DNA of 64,000 nucleotides from an uncultured Clostridium sp. (GTDB lineage Bacteria > Bacillota > Clostridia > Clostridiales > Clostridiaceae): NCBI RefSeq assembly GCF_910588715.1, contig NZ_CAJURG010000004.1, positions 1-64,000 of the forward strand, written 5' to 3'. This document shows positions 50,457 to 58,777 of the stretch, piece by piece; within the stretch, counting starts at the first letter, position 1, and each line of letters starts with the position of its first letter. The notes under the pieces are model-generated. The model was not told where the DNA came from. It made no database searches and was given only the letters and a program-made list of their open reading frames with translations. The position numbers were made by a program, and so were the translations under genes.

Positions 50457-51641
50457 TTATTTCATAGGTACAACTACCGTAGAATTTTTAAAATCATAAA
50501 ACATTAACCAACATCCATCGTCTTCTTTACCGTTTAAATTAACCCATGTAACAAATCCAGTTCTTCCATCATAAGGTTGTTCATCCTTATCCTTTTTACC
50601 CGGAATTGCATAAATTATATGTTTTAGATTTCCTTGAGAATCACATTTGTAGCCAAGCATAAAGTATCCATATTTCTTTATATAAGGATAGTAATTTAAC
50701 ATTGGATAGTAAGCTAATGTATATTTATTGTAGTTTGACATATTGCACATTTCGTGTAAATCATGTACAGCTACTTTATACCACTTAGTATACTTTAACT
50801 CATCTATACTATCATAATCTTTTTCAAATCCTTCAACTATAGATTCAAAATATTCTCCTATACTACCTCTTATTTTACCATTAATAGGGTCAAATTCCTT
50901 ATTAGATTCTATCTCATCTTCATAATCTTCAAACTTCCCTCGTAAATTTTCCTTTTGGAAGTAAATCTCCTTATCTTCTTTAATGTTTTCACTTTCTTGA
51001 TTTTCTTCTACTTCAATTACCTCTTTAGGAGCTTCCTCAATTCTTTCAGTATTTTCTAAAATTGTTTCTTCAATCACTTTAGCTTCTAAAGCAGACTTTT
51101 CCTTTGATTTTTCTTTAGATTTTTCTATCTTAATTTCTGGCTTTCTTGAATCTTTTTTATGTTCTTTTTCAGCAACCTTTTCTGTTGCCCTTACCCTAAC
51201 TTCCTTAGCTTTTACTAAGGTATAATTTTTCCAATTCTCTGATGGCTGTTGTCCATTTAAAAAACCGCACATTACAAATATAGGTATTCCATCTTTTATT
51301 TTAGCTATTGCTGTACCAGATATCTTATCAAATTGTATATCTAAACCACCAATATTTGATATGTTATACTCCTTAGTTGCCTCTGCTTTTCCTGTCTCAC
51401 TTACTTCTATTGGAGCTAAATTAATTATTTGTTTCATATCCTTTTTACAACAAATAATCATCATATAATAACTATCACTATCTTTTTTAAGATTTTGTGC
51501 ATAAAAGGATATTTTACACTTATCTCCCTTTGCTTCTATCTTAGAATACCCAGATAATGATTTATCGCTAGAATTTGAATACCCACGCTCATCCTCTTGT
51601 AATATTACGAAGTTTCTATACAACCTATTATTGCTTGCCAC
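50457..51641 (-). CDS. Conserved clostridial-type protein of unknown function
   Basis: 394 residues, three parts. An N-terminal beta-rich domain at about 1-130 begins YRNFVILQEDERGYS. A low-complexity Lys/Glu-rich linker at about 145-235 (KSKEKSKEKSALEAK) follows. The C-terminal globular domain at about 265-394 is rich in Tyr and Trp and contains YYPMLNYYPYIKKYGYFMLG and GFVTWVNLNGK. No signal peptide or membrane helix. The start is GTG with GGGGG 9 nt upstream. I recognise no enzymatic motif. A sporulation or surface role would be speculation. Confidence 0.8.
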   Translation of the reverse strand: MASNNRLYRNFVILQEDERGYSNSSDKSLSGYSKIEAKGDKCKISFYAQNLKKDSDSYYMMIICCKKDMKQIINLAPIEVSETGKAEATKEYNISNIGGLDIQFDKISGTAIAKIKDGIPIFVMCGFLNGQQPSENWKNYTLVKAKEVRVRATEKVAEKEHKKDSRKPEIKIEKSKEKSKEKSALEAKVIEETILENTERIEEAPKEVIEVEENQESENIKEDKEIYFQKENLRGKFEDYEDEIESNKEFDPINGKIRGSIGEYFESIVEGFEKDYDSIDELKYTKWYKVAVHDLHEMCNMSNYNKYTLAYYPMLNYYPYIKKYGYFMLGYKCDSQGNLKHIIYAIPGKKDKDEQPYDGRTGFVTWVNLNGKEDDGCWLMFYDFKNSTVVVPMK

Positions 51642-51738
51642 TTTCTAGAACCCCCACTTTATATTAATTCCATATATTATATGTTTTATATATTGAAATA
51701 TGTTATTAAATTTAGTAGTGGCCTTTTATATGAATAAT

Positions 51739-52581
51739 CTATAAAATTTCATTTATACAATTTGATAATGTTGCAAATTCTTGTATAGATAAAGTTTCTC
51801 CTCTTCTCTTTGGATCAACTCCAGCCTTTTCAAATGCCTCTTCTAACTTTTCCTTTGCAGGTCCTATACTTTTAACTCCATTCCATAAAGTTTTTCTTCT
51901 CATATTAAATGAATTTCTTATAATATCAAAAAATAGTTTTTCATTATCAACCTTAACTTTAGGTTCATCTAGCCTATCAAGTCTAATAACAATTGAGTCT
52001 ACCTTAGGTCTTGGAATAAAGCAATTAGGTGGGACCCTTCTTACTATACTAGTGTTACAATAATATTGTACTAATAAAGATAATGCCCCATAATCTTTAT
52101 TTCCAGGTTCTGCATTCATTCTTTCAGCAACTTCTTTTTGTATCATTATTGTTAAGGATTTAAAATTATATCCTTCTTTAAGTAATTTAACTATTATAGG
52201 TGTTGTTACATAATAAGGTAAGTTTGCAACTAATTTTACACTCTTTTCATTACCTATAACTTCATTAAAATCTACCTTTAAGGCATCATTATGTATAAGA
52301 GTAAAATTAGGATTATCTCCTAATTCTTCATTTAATATAGGAATTAAATCATTATCTAGTTCTATTGCAACTACTCTTTTTGCAGTTTTTAATAACTGAG
52401 CTGTTAATGTTCCAACCCCTGGGCCTATTTCGATCGCTAAATCTTCCTTATTAACATCTGCACCTGCAACTATATCTCTAGGAACAGAATCATCAACTAG
52501 GAAATTTTGTCCTAAGCTTTTTGAAAACTTAAAATTATATTTCTTAACCAACTCAGCAGTTTTTACATCTTTTATATCCAT
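51739..52581 (-). CDS. rsmA: 16S rRNA dimethyladenosine methyltransferase
   Basis: KsgA/RsmA, which dimethylates two adjacent adenosines in the helix 45 loop of 16S rRNA. The 280-residue protein has KSLGQNFLVDD, the SAM motif AIEIGPGVGTLTAQLL, and the catalytic NLPYYVTTPII. The C-terminal domain RR(K)TLWNGVK is typical. Its ATG follows the rnmV stop codon with no gap, and the ribosome site lies inside rnmV, so translation is coupled. Confidence 0.98.
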   Translation of the reverse strand: MDIKDVKTAELVKKYNFKFSKSLGQNFLVDDSVPRDIVAGADVNKEDLAIEIGPGVGTLTAQLLKTAKRVVAIELDNDLIPILNEELGDNPNFTLIHNDALKVDFNEVIGNEKSVKLVANLPYYVTTPIIVKLLKEGYNFKSLTIMIQKEVAERMNAEPGNKDYGALSLLVQYYCNTSIVRRVPPNCFIPRPKVDSIVIRLDRLDEPKVKVDNEKLFFDIIRNSFNMRRKTLWNGVKSIGPAKEKLEEAFEKAGVDPKRRGETLSIQEFATLSNCINEIL

Positions 52582-53136
52582 CTATTTCTTTCCTTCCAAT
52601 TCTTTATCAACATAATTAATTGCTTCTATAAACTCTTCTTTTGTAATACCATAATTATTTAACCTTGATAACATTTGATTTGCATTTCCATAACCAATTC
52701 CCAATTTATTTCCAAGCTTTATTCTTCTTTCTTTTGCATTTTTGTCTGCATTTAATTTAAAGAAAAACATATCTTGCATATCAAATATATTTTCTTTAAC
52801 TTCAATAGTAACCTTTGCCCTATTTAAAGCTTCTATTATAACTTCTGGTGTAGCATTTTCTACTCCTATATCATCATCTTTAATTCCATCTTCTTGAGCA
52901 ATGTATGCATGCTTTATTCCAGGAACTCTTTTAGCTATTATCTTTCTTATCTTTTCTCCAGCAAAATCTGGATCAGTTAAAACTATAACACCTTTTCTTT
53001 TTTGTGCTTCTTTTATTCTAGAAATAACTTTTGCATTTATACCAAAACCACCAACAGCTATCATCTCTGCATCAACCGCTTTTTTAACAGCAGCTACATC
53101 ATCTTTTCCTTCAACAACAATAACTTCTTTAATCAC
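52582..53136 (-). CDS. rnmV: Ribonuclease M5
   Basis: Toprim-family RNase that matures 5S rRNA. The 184-residue protein shows the TOPRIM motifs VVEGKDDVAAVKKAV and IVLTDPDFAGEKIRK, and the C-terminal helical RNA-binding domain (KLGIGYGNANQMLSRLNNYGI). The start is GTG at 53134-53136 with GAGGG upstream. The rnmV-ksgA pairing is the standard Firmicutes arrangement. Confidence 0.97.
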   Translation of the reverse strand: MIKEVIVVEGKDDVAAVKKAVDAEMIAVGGFGINAKVISRIKEAQKRKGVIVLTDPDFAGEKIRKIIAKRVPGIKHAYIAQEDGIKDDDIGVENATPEVIIEALNRAKVTIEVKENIFDMQDMFFFKLNADKNAKERRIKLGNKLGIGYGNANQMLSRLNNYGITKEEFIEAINYVDKELEGKK

Positions 53137-53171
53137 AAGCCCTCTTTTCCTTTCCTTTATTATCTCTTATT

Positions 53172-53200
53172 AATTTATCCCCATATTTCTATTATGTCAA
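53172..53200 (-). promoter_or_regulatory. promoter of rnmV-rsmA
   Basis: TTGACA (53195-53200), 17-bp spacer, TAAATT (53172-53177) on the minus strand. Confidence 0.6.
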
Positions 53201-53249
53201 ACCTTTAATTAGTTATAATATAAAAGTTTTAGTTAATACTTTTAAAAAA

Positions 53250-53288
53250 AAGACAATATCAAAACAATAAAGTTTTGATATTGTCTTC
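53250..53288 (-). terminator. intrinsic terminator of the yabE-like gene
   Basis: AAGACAATATCAAAAC and GTTTTGATATTGTCTT form a 16-bp stem with U-runs, directly after the stop codon. Confidence 0.9.
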
Positions 53289-53294
53289 TTTACT

Positions 53295-54344
53295 TTACCA
53301 TTCTCCTGGGTAGGCTAAAATATATACTGGTACGTTATATTTTCTTCCCCAAGATTTGCATGCCGCACTTGAATTAAGAAATACATCTATAATATTTCCC
53401 TTTATAAGTCCACCTGTATCTGCTGCAATTGCTTTTCCATAATTCTCTACATAAACTAAAGAACCTAATGGTATTACTCTTGGATCAACAGCTATTGTGC
53501 TTATCCCCCCTGGATTGTAAACTGGTACTGTTCCAGTTGCAGTAATAGGGTCTCCTGAATAAGCAGTAGATTCACAATAAATTAAATCCTTATATTCCAT
53601 CTTACCATCTCTACTAGCAAATACTTTTCTTGTTCCTTGAGCTATAATTTCATTTACAGGTTCCTTGGTAACCTTTGATTGAATTACTTCTCTAGATACT
53701 TCAACGCCATCTTTTTTAACAACTTTATAAGTTATTTCTTTTTCTCCTGTTTCACCAGCTTGTCTTACACTTTCTGTATTAATATCTAAAGTTTTATCTT
53801 CTTCAACTATTGTTTCATAATTAATAATTTCAGAAGCAACTTCATTTAATACTTCAACTTTAACTATTTTAACTGCAAGATTATCTGATATTTCAGTATC
53901 TAGTGATGGTGTTATTTCATCAACACCATTAATAAATTCAATTCCTTCAACCAATAATTCTTCCTTTTCAGCTTCTATCATGTCCCCTACAGTATTTTCT
54001 GCAGTTTTTAAAACAATTGTTTTGTTTGCAACTGCCATTTCTACTTTCACAGCTTTTTTAATTGTAATAATATCTTTTGATGATATTTTTTCATTTAAAG
54101 CTGGTTGTACCTTATCTTTATGAGCTATTTCTATCCCATTTTCATCAAGTACATCTTTAACAGTCCCCTTATATGTTATAAATGCTTCTTCTTTTCCGTC
54201 TATAATTACTATTATATTTTTTCTTATACATGTAAATGTTATTGTTAATGCTATAATTAATACTCCAATAACACCTACCATTATTTTTGCCTTAGGACTA
54301 TTAGAAAAATTATTTTTAAAATTTTCTTTCCAATTTGCAATCAT
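53295..54344 (-). CDS. YabE-like cell-wall protein: DUF348 repeats, G5 and 3D domain
   Basis: 349-residue exported wall-active protein. Residues 20-40 form a membrane anchor or signal (AKIMVGVIGVLIIALTITFTC). Two DUF348 repeats follow (ITYKGTVKDVLDENGIEI and a second near 115-165), then a G5 domain (about 180-255). The C-terminal 3D domain carries the conserved acidic residues in AADTGGLIKGNIIDVFL. 3D domains are double-psi barrels of lytic transglycosylase type. Its place beside rnmV-ksgA is that of yabE in Bacillus. It has its own promoter (54381-54409). Confidence 0.93.
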   Translation of the reverse strand: MIANWKENFKNNFSNSPKAKIMVGVIGVLIIALTITFTCIRKNIIVIIDGKEEAFITYKGTVKDVLDENGIEIAHKDKVQPALNEKISSKDIITIKKAVKVEMAVANKTIVLKTAENTVGDMIEAEKEELLVEGIEFINGVDEITPSLDTEISDNLAVKIVKVEVLNEVASEIINYETIVEEDKTLDINTESVRQAGETGEKEITYKVVKKDGVEVSREVIQSKVTKEPVNEIIAQGTRKVFASRDGKMEYKDLIYCESTAYSGDPITATGTVPVYNPGGISTIAVDPRVIPLGSLVYVENYGKAIAADTGGLIKGNIIDVFLNSSAACKSWGRKYNVPVYILAYPGEW

Positions 54345-54380
54345 CTACATTTAACCTCCCCTGGCAAGAGTGACCATTGA

Positions 54381-54409
54381 ATTATATAAATAATTCTTGT
54401 TTTTGTCAA
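54381..54409 (-). promoter_or_regulatory. consensus sigma-A promoter of the yabE-like gene
   Basis: TTGACA (54404-54409), 17-bp spacer, TATAAT (54381-54386) on the minus strand, with a short leader of about 30 nt. Confidence 0.85.
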
Positions 54410-54566
54410 ATTAACCACTCTCGTTTTAATGAAACTGCCTAAAATGCATTCATATGCGTATAAACATTAATTGAAATAAAAAAATAATGGCGTTTTTACA
54501 GTTTGAAGTTTGGTTGATATAGATTTACTTTTCTATTTTTTTACAATTGTTAATATTTATTTTACT

Positions 54567-55352
54567 TTATTTTCTATTATGAATCAAGCTATGGAAATTG
54601 TCATTTACAGCCAAATTTACCTCTTTTGAGCTAATTTCCTTTATCTCAGCTATTTTCTCTATTATATATGCAATATAATCTGATTTATTCCTTTTTCCTC
54701 TATTTGGTGATGGAGCCATATAAGGACAATCAGTTTCTACTAATAATCTATTAAGAGGAATTCCTTTTACAACATCACAAATCTTCTTTGCATTTTTAAA
54801 AGTAACTACTCCAGTAATTCCTATATAATATCCTAATTTTACACACTCTTTTGCAAATTCAACACTACCAGAAAAACAATGCACACTTCCCCTTACATTT
54901 GGAAACTCTTTCATTATCTCTAAAGTATCCTTATGAGCATCTCTATCATGAATTACTACAGGTAAATTTAATTCTTCGGCTAATTTCATTTGCTCTCTAA
55001 ATACTCTTTTTTGAATTTCTTTATCTGGATTTTCATCCCAATAATAATCTAATCCAATTTCACCTATAGCTATAATTTTTTTATTACTCTTATATAAATT
55101 AATTATTTCATTCTTCACATTTTCATCATAATCATTTGCATCACTAGGATGAATTCCAAGTGCTCCATAAATAAAATCATACTTTAAAGTTAATTCATTT
55201 GTAGTTTTTAAACTATTTTTAGAACAGGCACAATTTAAAATTCCAATTACTCCAGCATCCTTTATTTGATTTAAAACCTCATCTCTATCTTCATCAAATT
55301 CCTCATCATCATAGTGTGAATGAGTATCAAAAATTTCATATTTAAATTCCAT
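54567..55352 (-). CDS. tatD: TatD-family metal-dependent DNase
   Basis: 261-residue TIM-barrel hydrolase (YabD in Bacillus). Metal ligands are in FDTHSHYDD, GEIGLDYYW, VVIHDRDAH, SVHCFSG and VETDCPYMAP. Homologues act as 3'-5' exonucleases; the physiological substrate is unsettled. AAGGAG precedes the ATG. It follows metG, but a convergent small RNA candidate lies in the 279-bp gap between them. Confidence 0.95.
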   Translation of the reverse strand: MEFKYEIFDTHSHYDDEEFDEDRDEVLNQIKDAGVIGILNCACSKNSLKTTNELTLKYDFIYGALGIHPSDANDYDENVKNEIINLYKSNKKIIAIGEIGLDYYWDENPDKEIQKRVFREQMKLAEELNLPVVIHDRDAHKDTLEIMKEFPNVRGSVHCFSGSVEFAKECVKLGYYIGITGVVTFKNAKKICDVVKGIPLNRLLVETDCPYMAPSPNRGKRNKSDYIAYIIEKIAEIKEISSKEVNLAVNDNFHSLIHNRK

Positions 55353-55444
55353 TTTAATTTCTCCTTCTTAGTAAAATTTATTAAAAAATAAATTTTAAGT
55401 TAAAAATAAATTATTAATATTTCCTTTAAAAATTTGACACCTAA

Positions 55445-55472
55445 TTGACACAATTAAAGTTTAATATAATAT
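55445..55472 (+). promoter_or_regulatory. sigma-A promoter of a second sRNA candidate
   Basis: TTGACA (55445-55450), 16-bp spacer, TAATAT (55467-55472) on the plus strand, opposite to both neighbouring genes. A second TTGACAC occurs 11 bp upstream as a direct repeat. Confidence 0.6.
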
Positions 55473-55478
55473 TTGTAA

Positions 55479-55621
55479 AGTAGTTAAAGCATTATTATTT
55501 ACCCCTAAAACCATCTTTAAACACTACTTCCATCATATAATTATTATGATTAAGAAGTTATTTTAAAAATTGGTTACCTAGAGTTATTCGTCCCCCAAAT
55601 GAGATAACTCTAGGTTTTTTT
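55479..55621 (+). ncRNA. candidate small RNA with two C-rich loops
   Basis: About 143 nt, plus strand, in the metG-tatD gap, with no useful ORF. Predicted parts: a stem AAGTAGT/ACTACTT with an inner TAAAG/CTTTA helix and a large loop containing TTACCCCTAAAACC; a short stem ATCATA/TATGAT; and the terminator, whose 16-nt loop contains CGTCCCCC. The two C runs could pair with ribosome binding sites, as in Rsa-type RNAs of other Firmicutes. No specific family is recognised. Confidence 0.5.
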
Positions 55622-55622
55622 A
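55576..55622 (+). terminator. strong plus-strand terminator between tatD and metG
   Basis: ACCTAGAGTTAT (55576-55587) and ATAACTCTAGGT (55604-55615) form a perfect 12-bp stem followed by seven T on the plus strand. On the minus strand the T-run is interrupted (AACCAATTTTT), so it fits the plus-strand RNA better, though it may also end metG. Confidence 0.75.
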
Positions 55623-55631
55623 TTTATTTTT

Positions 55632-57575
55632 TTATCTTACAATACTTCCTGTTGGTAATTCACTTGGGTTTACTAGCTTTAATATGCTGTCATCATCTGT
55701 CGCTGCTGCTAAAATCATTCCTTGTGATAATTCACCTCTTAAAGTAACAGGTTTTAAATTAGCAACTAAAACTACATATTTACCAACTAACTCCTCTGGC
55801 TTATAATGCATTGCTATTCCTGAAATAACCTGTCTTTCTTCCCCATTTAAATCAACCTTTAATTTTAATAATTTTTTAGCCTTTTTAACTGGTTCACATT
55901 CTAATACTTTAACTACTCTTAAATCTATTTTTTCAAAATCTTCAATAGTTATTTCTTCTTTAATTGGTTGCATCTTATACTCTTCTTTTGGTTTGTTAGC
56001 TTCTAATTGAGCTATTCTCATAGCTTCTAACTCTTCTAAAGTTTTTGATACATCTATTCTTGGAAATAAAGCTTCACCTTTTTTAACTTCAGTTCCTGGA
56101 GTTGTTCCATCAAATCCTGATAACGAATCCCAAGTTGTTGTAGTTATATTTAATTGAGCATTAATTTTTTCACTTGTACTTGGTAAAAATGCAGATAATA
56201 ATACTGAGGCAAATCTTAAACTTTCTGCTAAGTTATATAAAACTGTTCCTAATCTTTCTTTCTTTTCTTCATCTTTAGCAAGTATCCAAGGAGTTGTTTC
56301 ATCAATATATTTATTTGCTCTTCCTATAAGTGCAAATATATATTCTAATGCTTCTGGAATTCTTAAGTTATCAATTGCTTTTGTTACCTTAACTGGAGTT
56401 TCTAAAGCTAAACCTATTAATTCATTATCAATATCTTCCTTAGCAGTTGGTGCTGGGATTACTCCACCAAAATACTTTTCTACCATGGCAACTGTTCTAG
56501 ATAATAAATTACCAAGGTCATTACAAAGATCAGAATTAATTTTCTTTATAAATATTTCATTATTAAACAATCCATCTGCTCCAAAAGGAATTTCTCTTAA
56601 TAAATAATATCTAACTGCATCAACACCAAACTTTTCAACTAAAACTACTGGGTCAACAACATTTCCTTTTGATTTTGACATCTTTCCACCATCAACAAGT
56701 AACCATCCATGGCCAAAAACTTGTTTTGGTAATTCTTGACCTAATGCCATTAACATAATAGGCCAATAAATAGTGTGGAATCTTAATATATCCTTACCTA
56801 TTAAATGAACATCAGCTGGCCAATATTTTTTGTATAATTCATCATTATCAGTACCATATCCTAAAGCCGATATATAGTTTGATAAAGCATCTATCCAAAC
56901 GTAAACCACATGTCCTTCATCAAATGTTACTGGTACTCCCCAATTAAAACTAGTTCTTGATACACAAAGATCTTGCAGACCTGGCTTTAAGAAATTATTA
57001 ACCATTTCATTTTTTCTTGACTCTGGTTGAATAAATTCTGGATGAGCTTCAATATACTCCATTAATCTATCAGCATATTTACTCATTTTAAAGAAATAAG
57101 CTTCTTCCTTTGATTTTTCCACAGGTCTTCCACAATCTGGACAATTTCCATTAACTAATTGAGTTTCAGTCCAGAAAGACTCACATGGCGTACAATATAA
57201 TCCCTCATAAGAAGATTTATATATATCTCCTTGATCATATAATTGCTTAAATATTTTTTGAACAGTTGTCTTATGATAATCATCTGTTGTTCTTATAAAT
57301 TTATCATAACTTATGTCCATCATATTCCATAGTTCCTTAATTCCTGCAACAATTTCATCAACATGCTCTTTTGGAGTTATTCCTTTTTCTTCAGCTATTC
57401 TTTGAATTTTTTGACCATGCTCATCAGTTCCTGTTAAAAACATTACGTCATAGCCATTTAATCTTTTAAATCTAGCTAAAGCATCTGCTGCAACTGTTGT
57501 ATAAGTATTACCTATATGCAATTTAGTTGATGGGTAATAAATTGGCGTAGTTATATAATATGGTTTTTTTGTCAT
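55632..57575 (-). CDS. metG: Methionyl-tRNA synthetase
   Basis: Class I synthetase of 647 residues. It has KLHIGNTYT (HIGH motif) near the N-terminus, a zinc finger (CTPCESFW and CPDCGRPVE), and GKMSKSKGN (KMSKS). An anticodon-binding helical domain follows, then a C-terminal EMAP/Trbp tRNA-binding domain at about 545-647 (KIDLRVVKVLECEPVKKAKK, VANLKPVTLRGELSQGMILAA, in parts) that makes it a dimer. AGGAGG precedes the ATG. Controlled by the T-box leader upstream. Confidence 0.98.
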   Translation of the reverse strand: MTKKPYYITTPIYYPSTKLHIGNTYTTVAADALARFKRLNGYDVMFLTGTDEHGQKIQRIAEEKGITPKEHVDEIVAGIKELWNMMDISYDKFIRTTDDYHKTTVQKIFKQLYDQGDIYKSSYEGLYCTPCESFWTETQLVNGNCPDCGRPVEKSKEEAYFFKMSKYADRLMEYIEAHPEFIQPESRKNEMVNNFLKPGLQDLCVSRTSFNWGVPVTFDEGHVVYVWIDALSNYISALGYGTDNDELYKKYWPADVHLIGKDILRFHTIYWPIMLMALGQELPKQVFGHGWLLVDGGKMSKSKGNVVDPVVLVEKFGVDAVRYYLLREIPFGADGLFNNEIFIKKINSDLCNDLGNLLSRTVAMVEKYFGGVIPAPTAKEDIDNELIGLALETPVKVTKAIDNLRIPEALEYIFALIGRANKYIDETTPWILAKDEEKKERLGTVLYNLAESLRFASVLLSAFLPSTSEKINAQLNITTTTWDSLSGFDGTTPGTEVKKGEALFPRIDVSKTLEELEAMRIAQLEANKPKEEYKMQPIKEEITIEDFEKIDLRVVKVLECEPVKKAKKLLKLKVDLNGEERQVISGIAMHYKPEELVGKYVVLVANLKPVTLRGELSQGMILAAATDDDSILKLVNPSELPTGSIVR

Positions 57576-57660
57576 TTCTCTGCCTCCTACTTTTATAACT
57601 TAAGTCTAAAAATTTATAGATAAAATTCTTAAAATTAATTTAACTTAAATACTAATAATA

Positions 57661-57925
57661 AAAAAACCTCTATATAGGCTTATTTACCTATATAGAGGCG
57701 TTATATACGCGTTACCACTCTATTTTTATATTTACTTCACAATAAATATCTCACTAGGTGACTATCATCACCCTGCAATATAACGGTTGCTACCGTATTA
57801 TCCTAACAATAAAAGCTCAGATAATCTGCTCCAAGTCCATATTCATAAAGTTCAATATCGCTAGTTTTCACCATCTCTAGCTCTCTTTAGATATATTCCT
57901 AAATTACTATTCTCTTCTATGCATT
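57661..57925 (-). promoter_or_regulatory. T-box leader of metG
   Basis: On the minus strand the T-box AGAGTGGTAACGCG (about 57707-57720) precedes a terminator hairpin CCTCTATATAGG/CCTATATAGAGG (57667-57698) with a T-run. Stem I carries AGAGATGGTGAAAACTAGC-type loop sequence. ATG triplets occur in the expected specifier region, consistent with Met, but I could not fix the specifier loop exactly. Confidence 0.88.
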
Positions 57926-57931
57926 TATTTT

Positions 57932-57960
57932 ATAATATTCTAAAACATAAAAACTGTCAA
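57932..57960 (-). promoter_or_regulatory. sigma-A promoter of metG
   Basis: TTGACA (57955-57960), 17-bp spacer, TATTAT (57932-57937) on the minus strand, upstream of the T-box leader. Confidence 0.8.
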
Positions 57961-58156
57961 CAAATTAAACATAATTTAAAATGTCTTCTAAAGTTAATTA
58001 TATATTTTTTTATTATCTCCACTTTAAGTAAAATTTAAAACTTATTAATAGATAAATTATAAAATAATTTGCTATATTGCAATAAAAACACTCCTTATAA
58101 TAATGAAATTTAATAAATTATTGGCTATAATATCTTAAGGGATAGGAGGGCTTTAT

Positions 58157-58654
58157 ATGAATAACTTTAAATTTCCTAAAATTGGACTTAGAACAATAAA
58201 ATCAGGTATAGCTGTTTTTTTATGCTTATTACTTTTGCCTAATGAACCGTTTTTTGCCTGTCTTACAGCTGTAATTTGTTTACAAGATACTGTTTATAAT
58301 TCCATTCATACTGGAATAAATAGAGGGGCAGGAACAATATTGGGCGCTAGTTTTGGTTTAGTATTTCTTTTCTTATTTAGATCATTAGAAGTTCATATGT
58401 CAAATCAATATATAGCAAAAATAGTAATATACTTAATTATTGCATCAGGTATTATTTTAATGATTTATTTATGTAATCTTTTAAAAAGACCAGGAGCTAT
58501 TAATATTACATGTATCGCATTTCTTGGAGTTACTACAGCTCATGCCTATAGTGATCCATTATTTTATGCAAGTAACAGAATAATAGAAACGTTATTAGGA
58601 ATAGTAATTTCAATATTAGTTAATAAATTAATAACACCACCACCTCATAAATAA
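58157..58654 (+). CDS. Aromatic-acid-exporter-family membrane protein, short form
   Basis: 165 residues with about five hydrophobic helices, similar to the N-terminal membrane half of ArAE/FUSC-type proteins (IKSGIAVFLCLLLLPNEPFFACLTAVICLQDTV in part; NRGAGTILGASFG). The usual C-terminal cytoplasmic domain is missing, but the frame ends normally (ITPPPHK) with no remnant downstream, so it is a short family member, not an obvious fragment. GGAGGG precedes the ATG. The substrate is unknown. Confidence 0.85.
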   Translation: MNNFKFPKIGLRTIKSGIAVFLCLLLLPNEPFFACLTAVICLQDTVYNSIHTGINRGAGTILGASFGLVFLFLFRSLEVHMSNQYIAKIVIYLIIASGIILMIYLCNLLKRPGAINITCIAFLGVTTAHAYSDPLFYASNRIIETLLGIVISILVNKLITPPPHK

Positions 58655-58716
58655 TTAATTGTGTTATTAAATTTTATAATAATTTATTTTACTTTTTCAC
58701 AAAATTTCTATTATCA

Positions 58717-58746
58717 AAAAAGGTTGTGCTTTTGCACAACCTTTTA
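58717..58746. terminator. bidirectional terminator
   Basis: AAAAGGTTGTGC and GCACAACCTTTT pair around TTTT between convergent genes. Confidence 0.85.
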
Positions 58747-58777
58747 ATATAGCCCTTTTTATTTTATTTTTTATTAC

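Noticed and set aside
58157..58654. Truncated pseudogene of a FUSC/ArAE exporter
   Set aside because: The frame has a good start and a normal stop, and no remnant of the missing half follows; short forms of this family seem to exist in clostridia.
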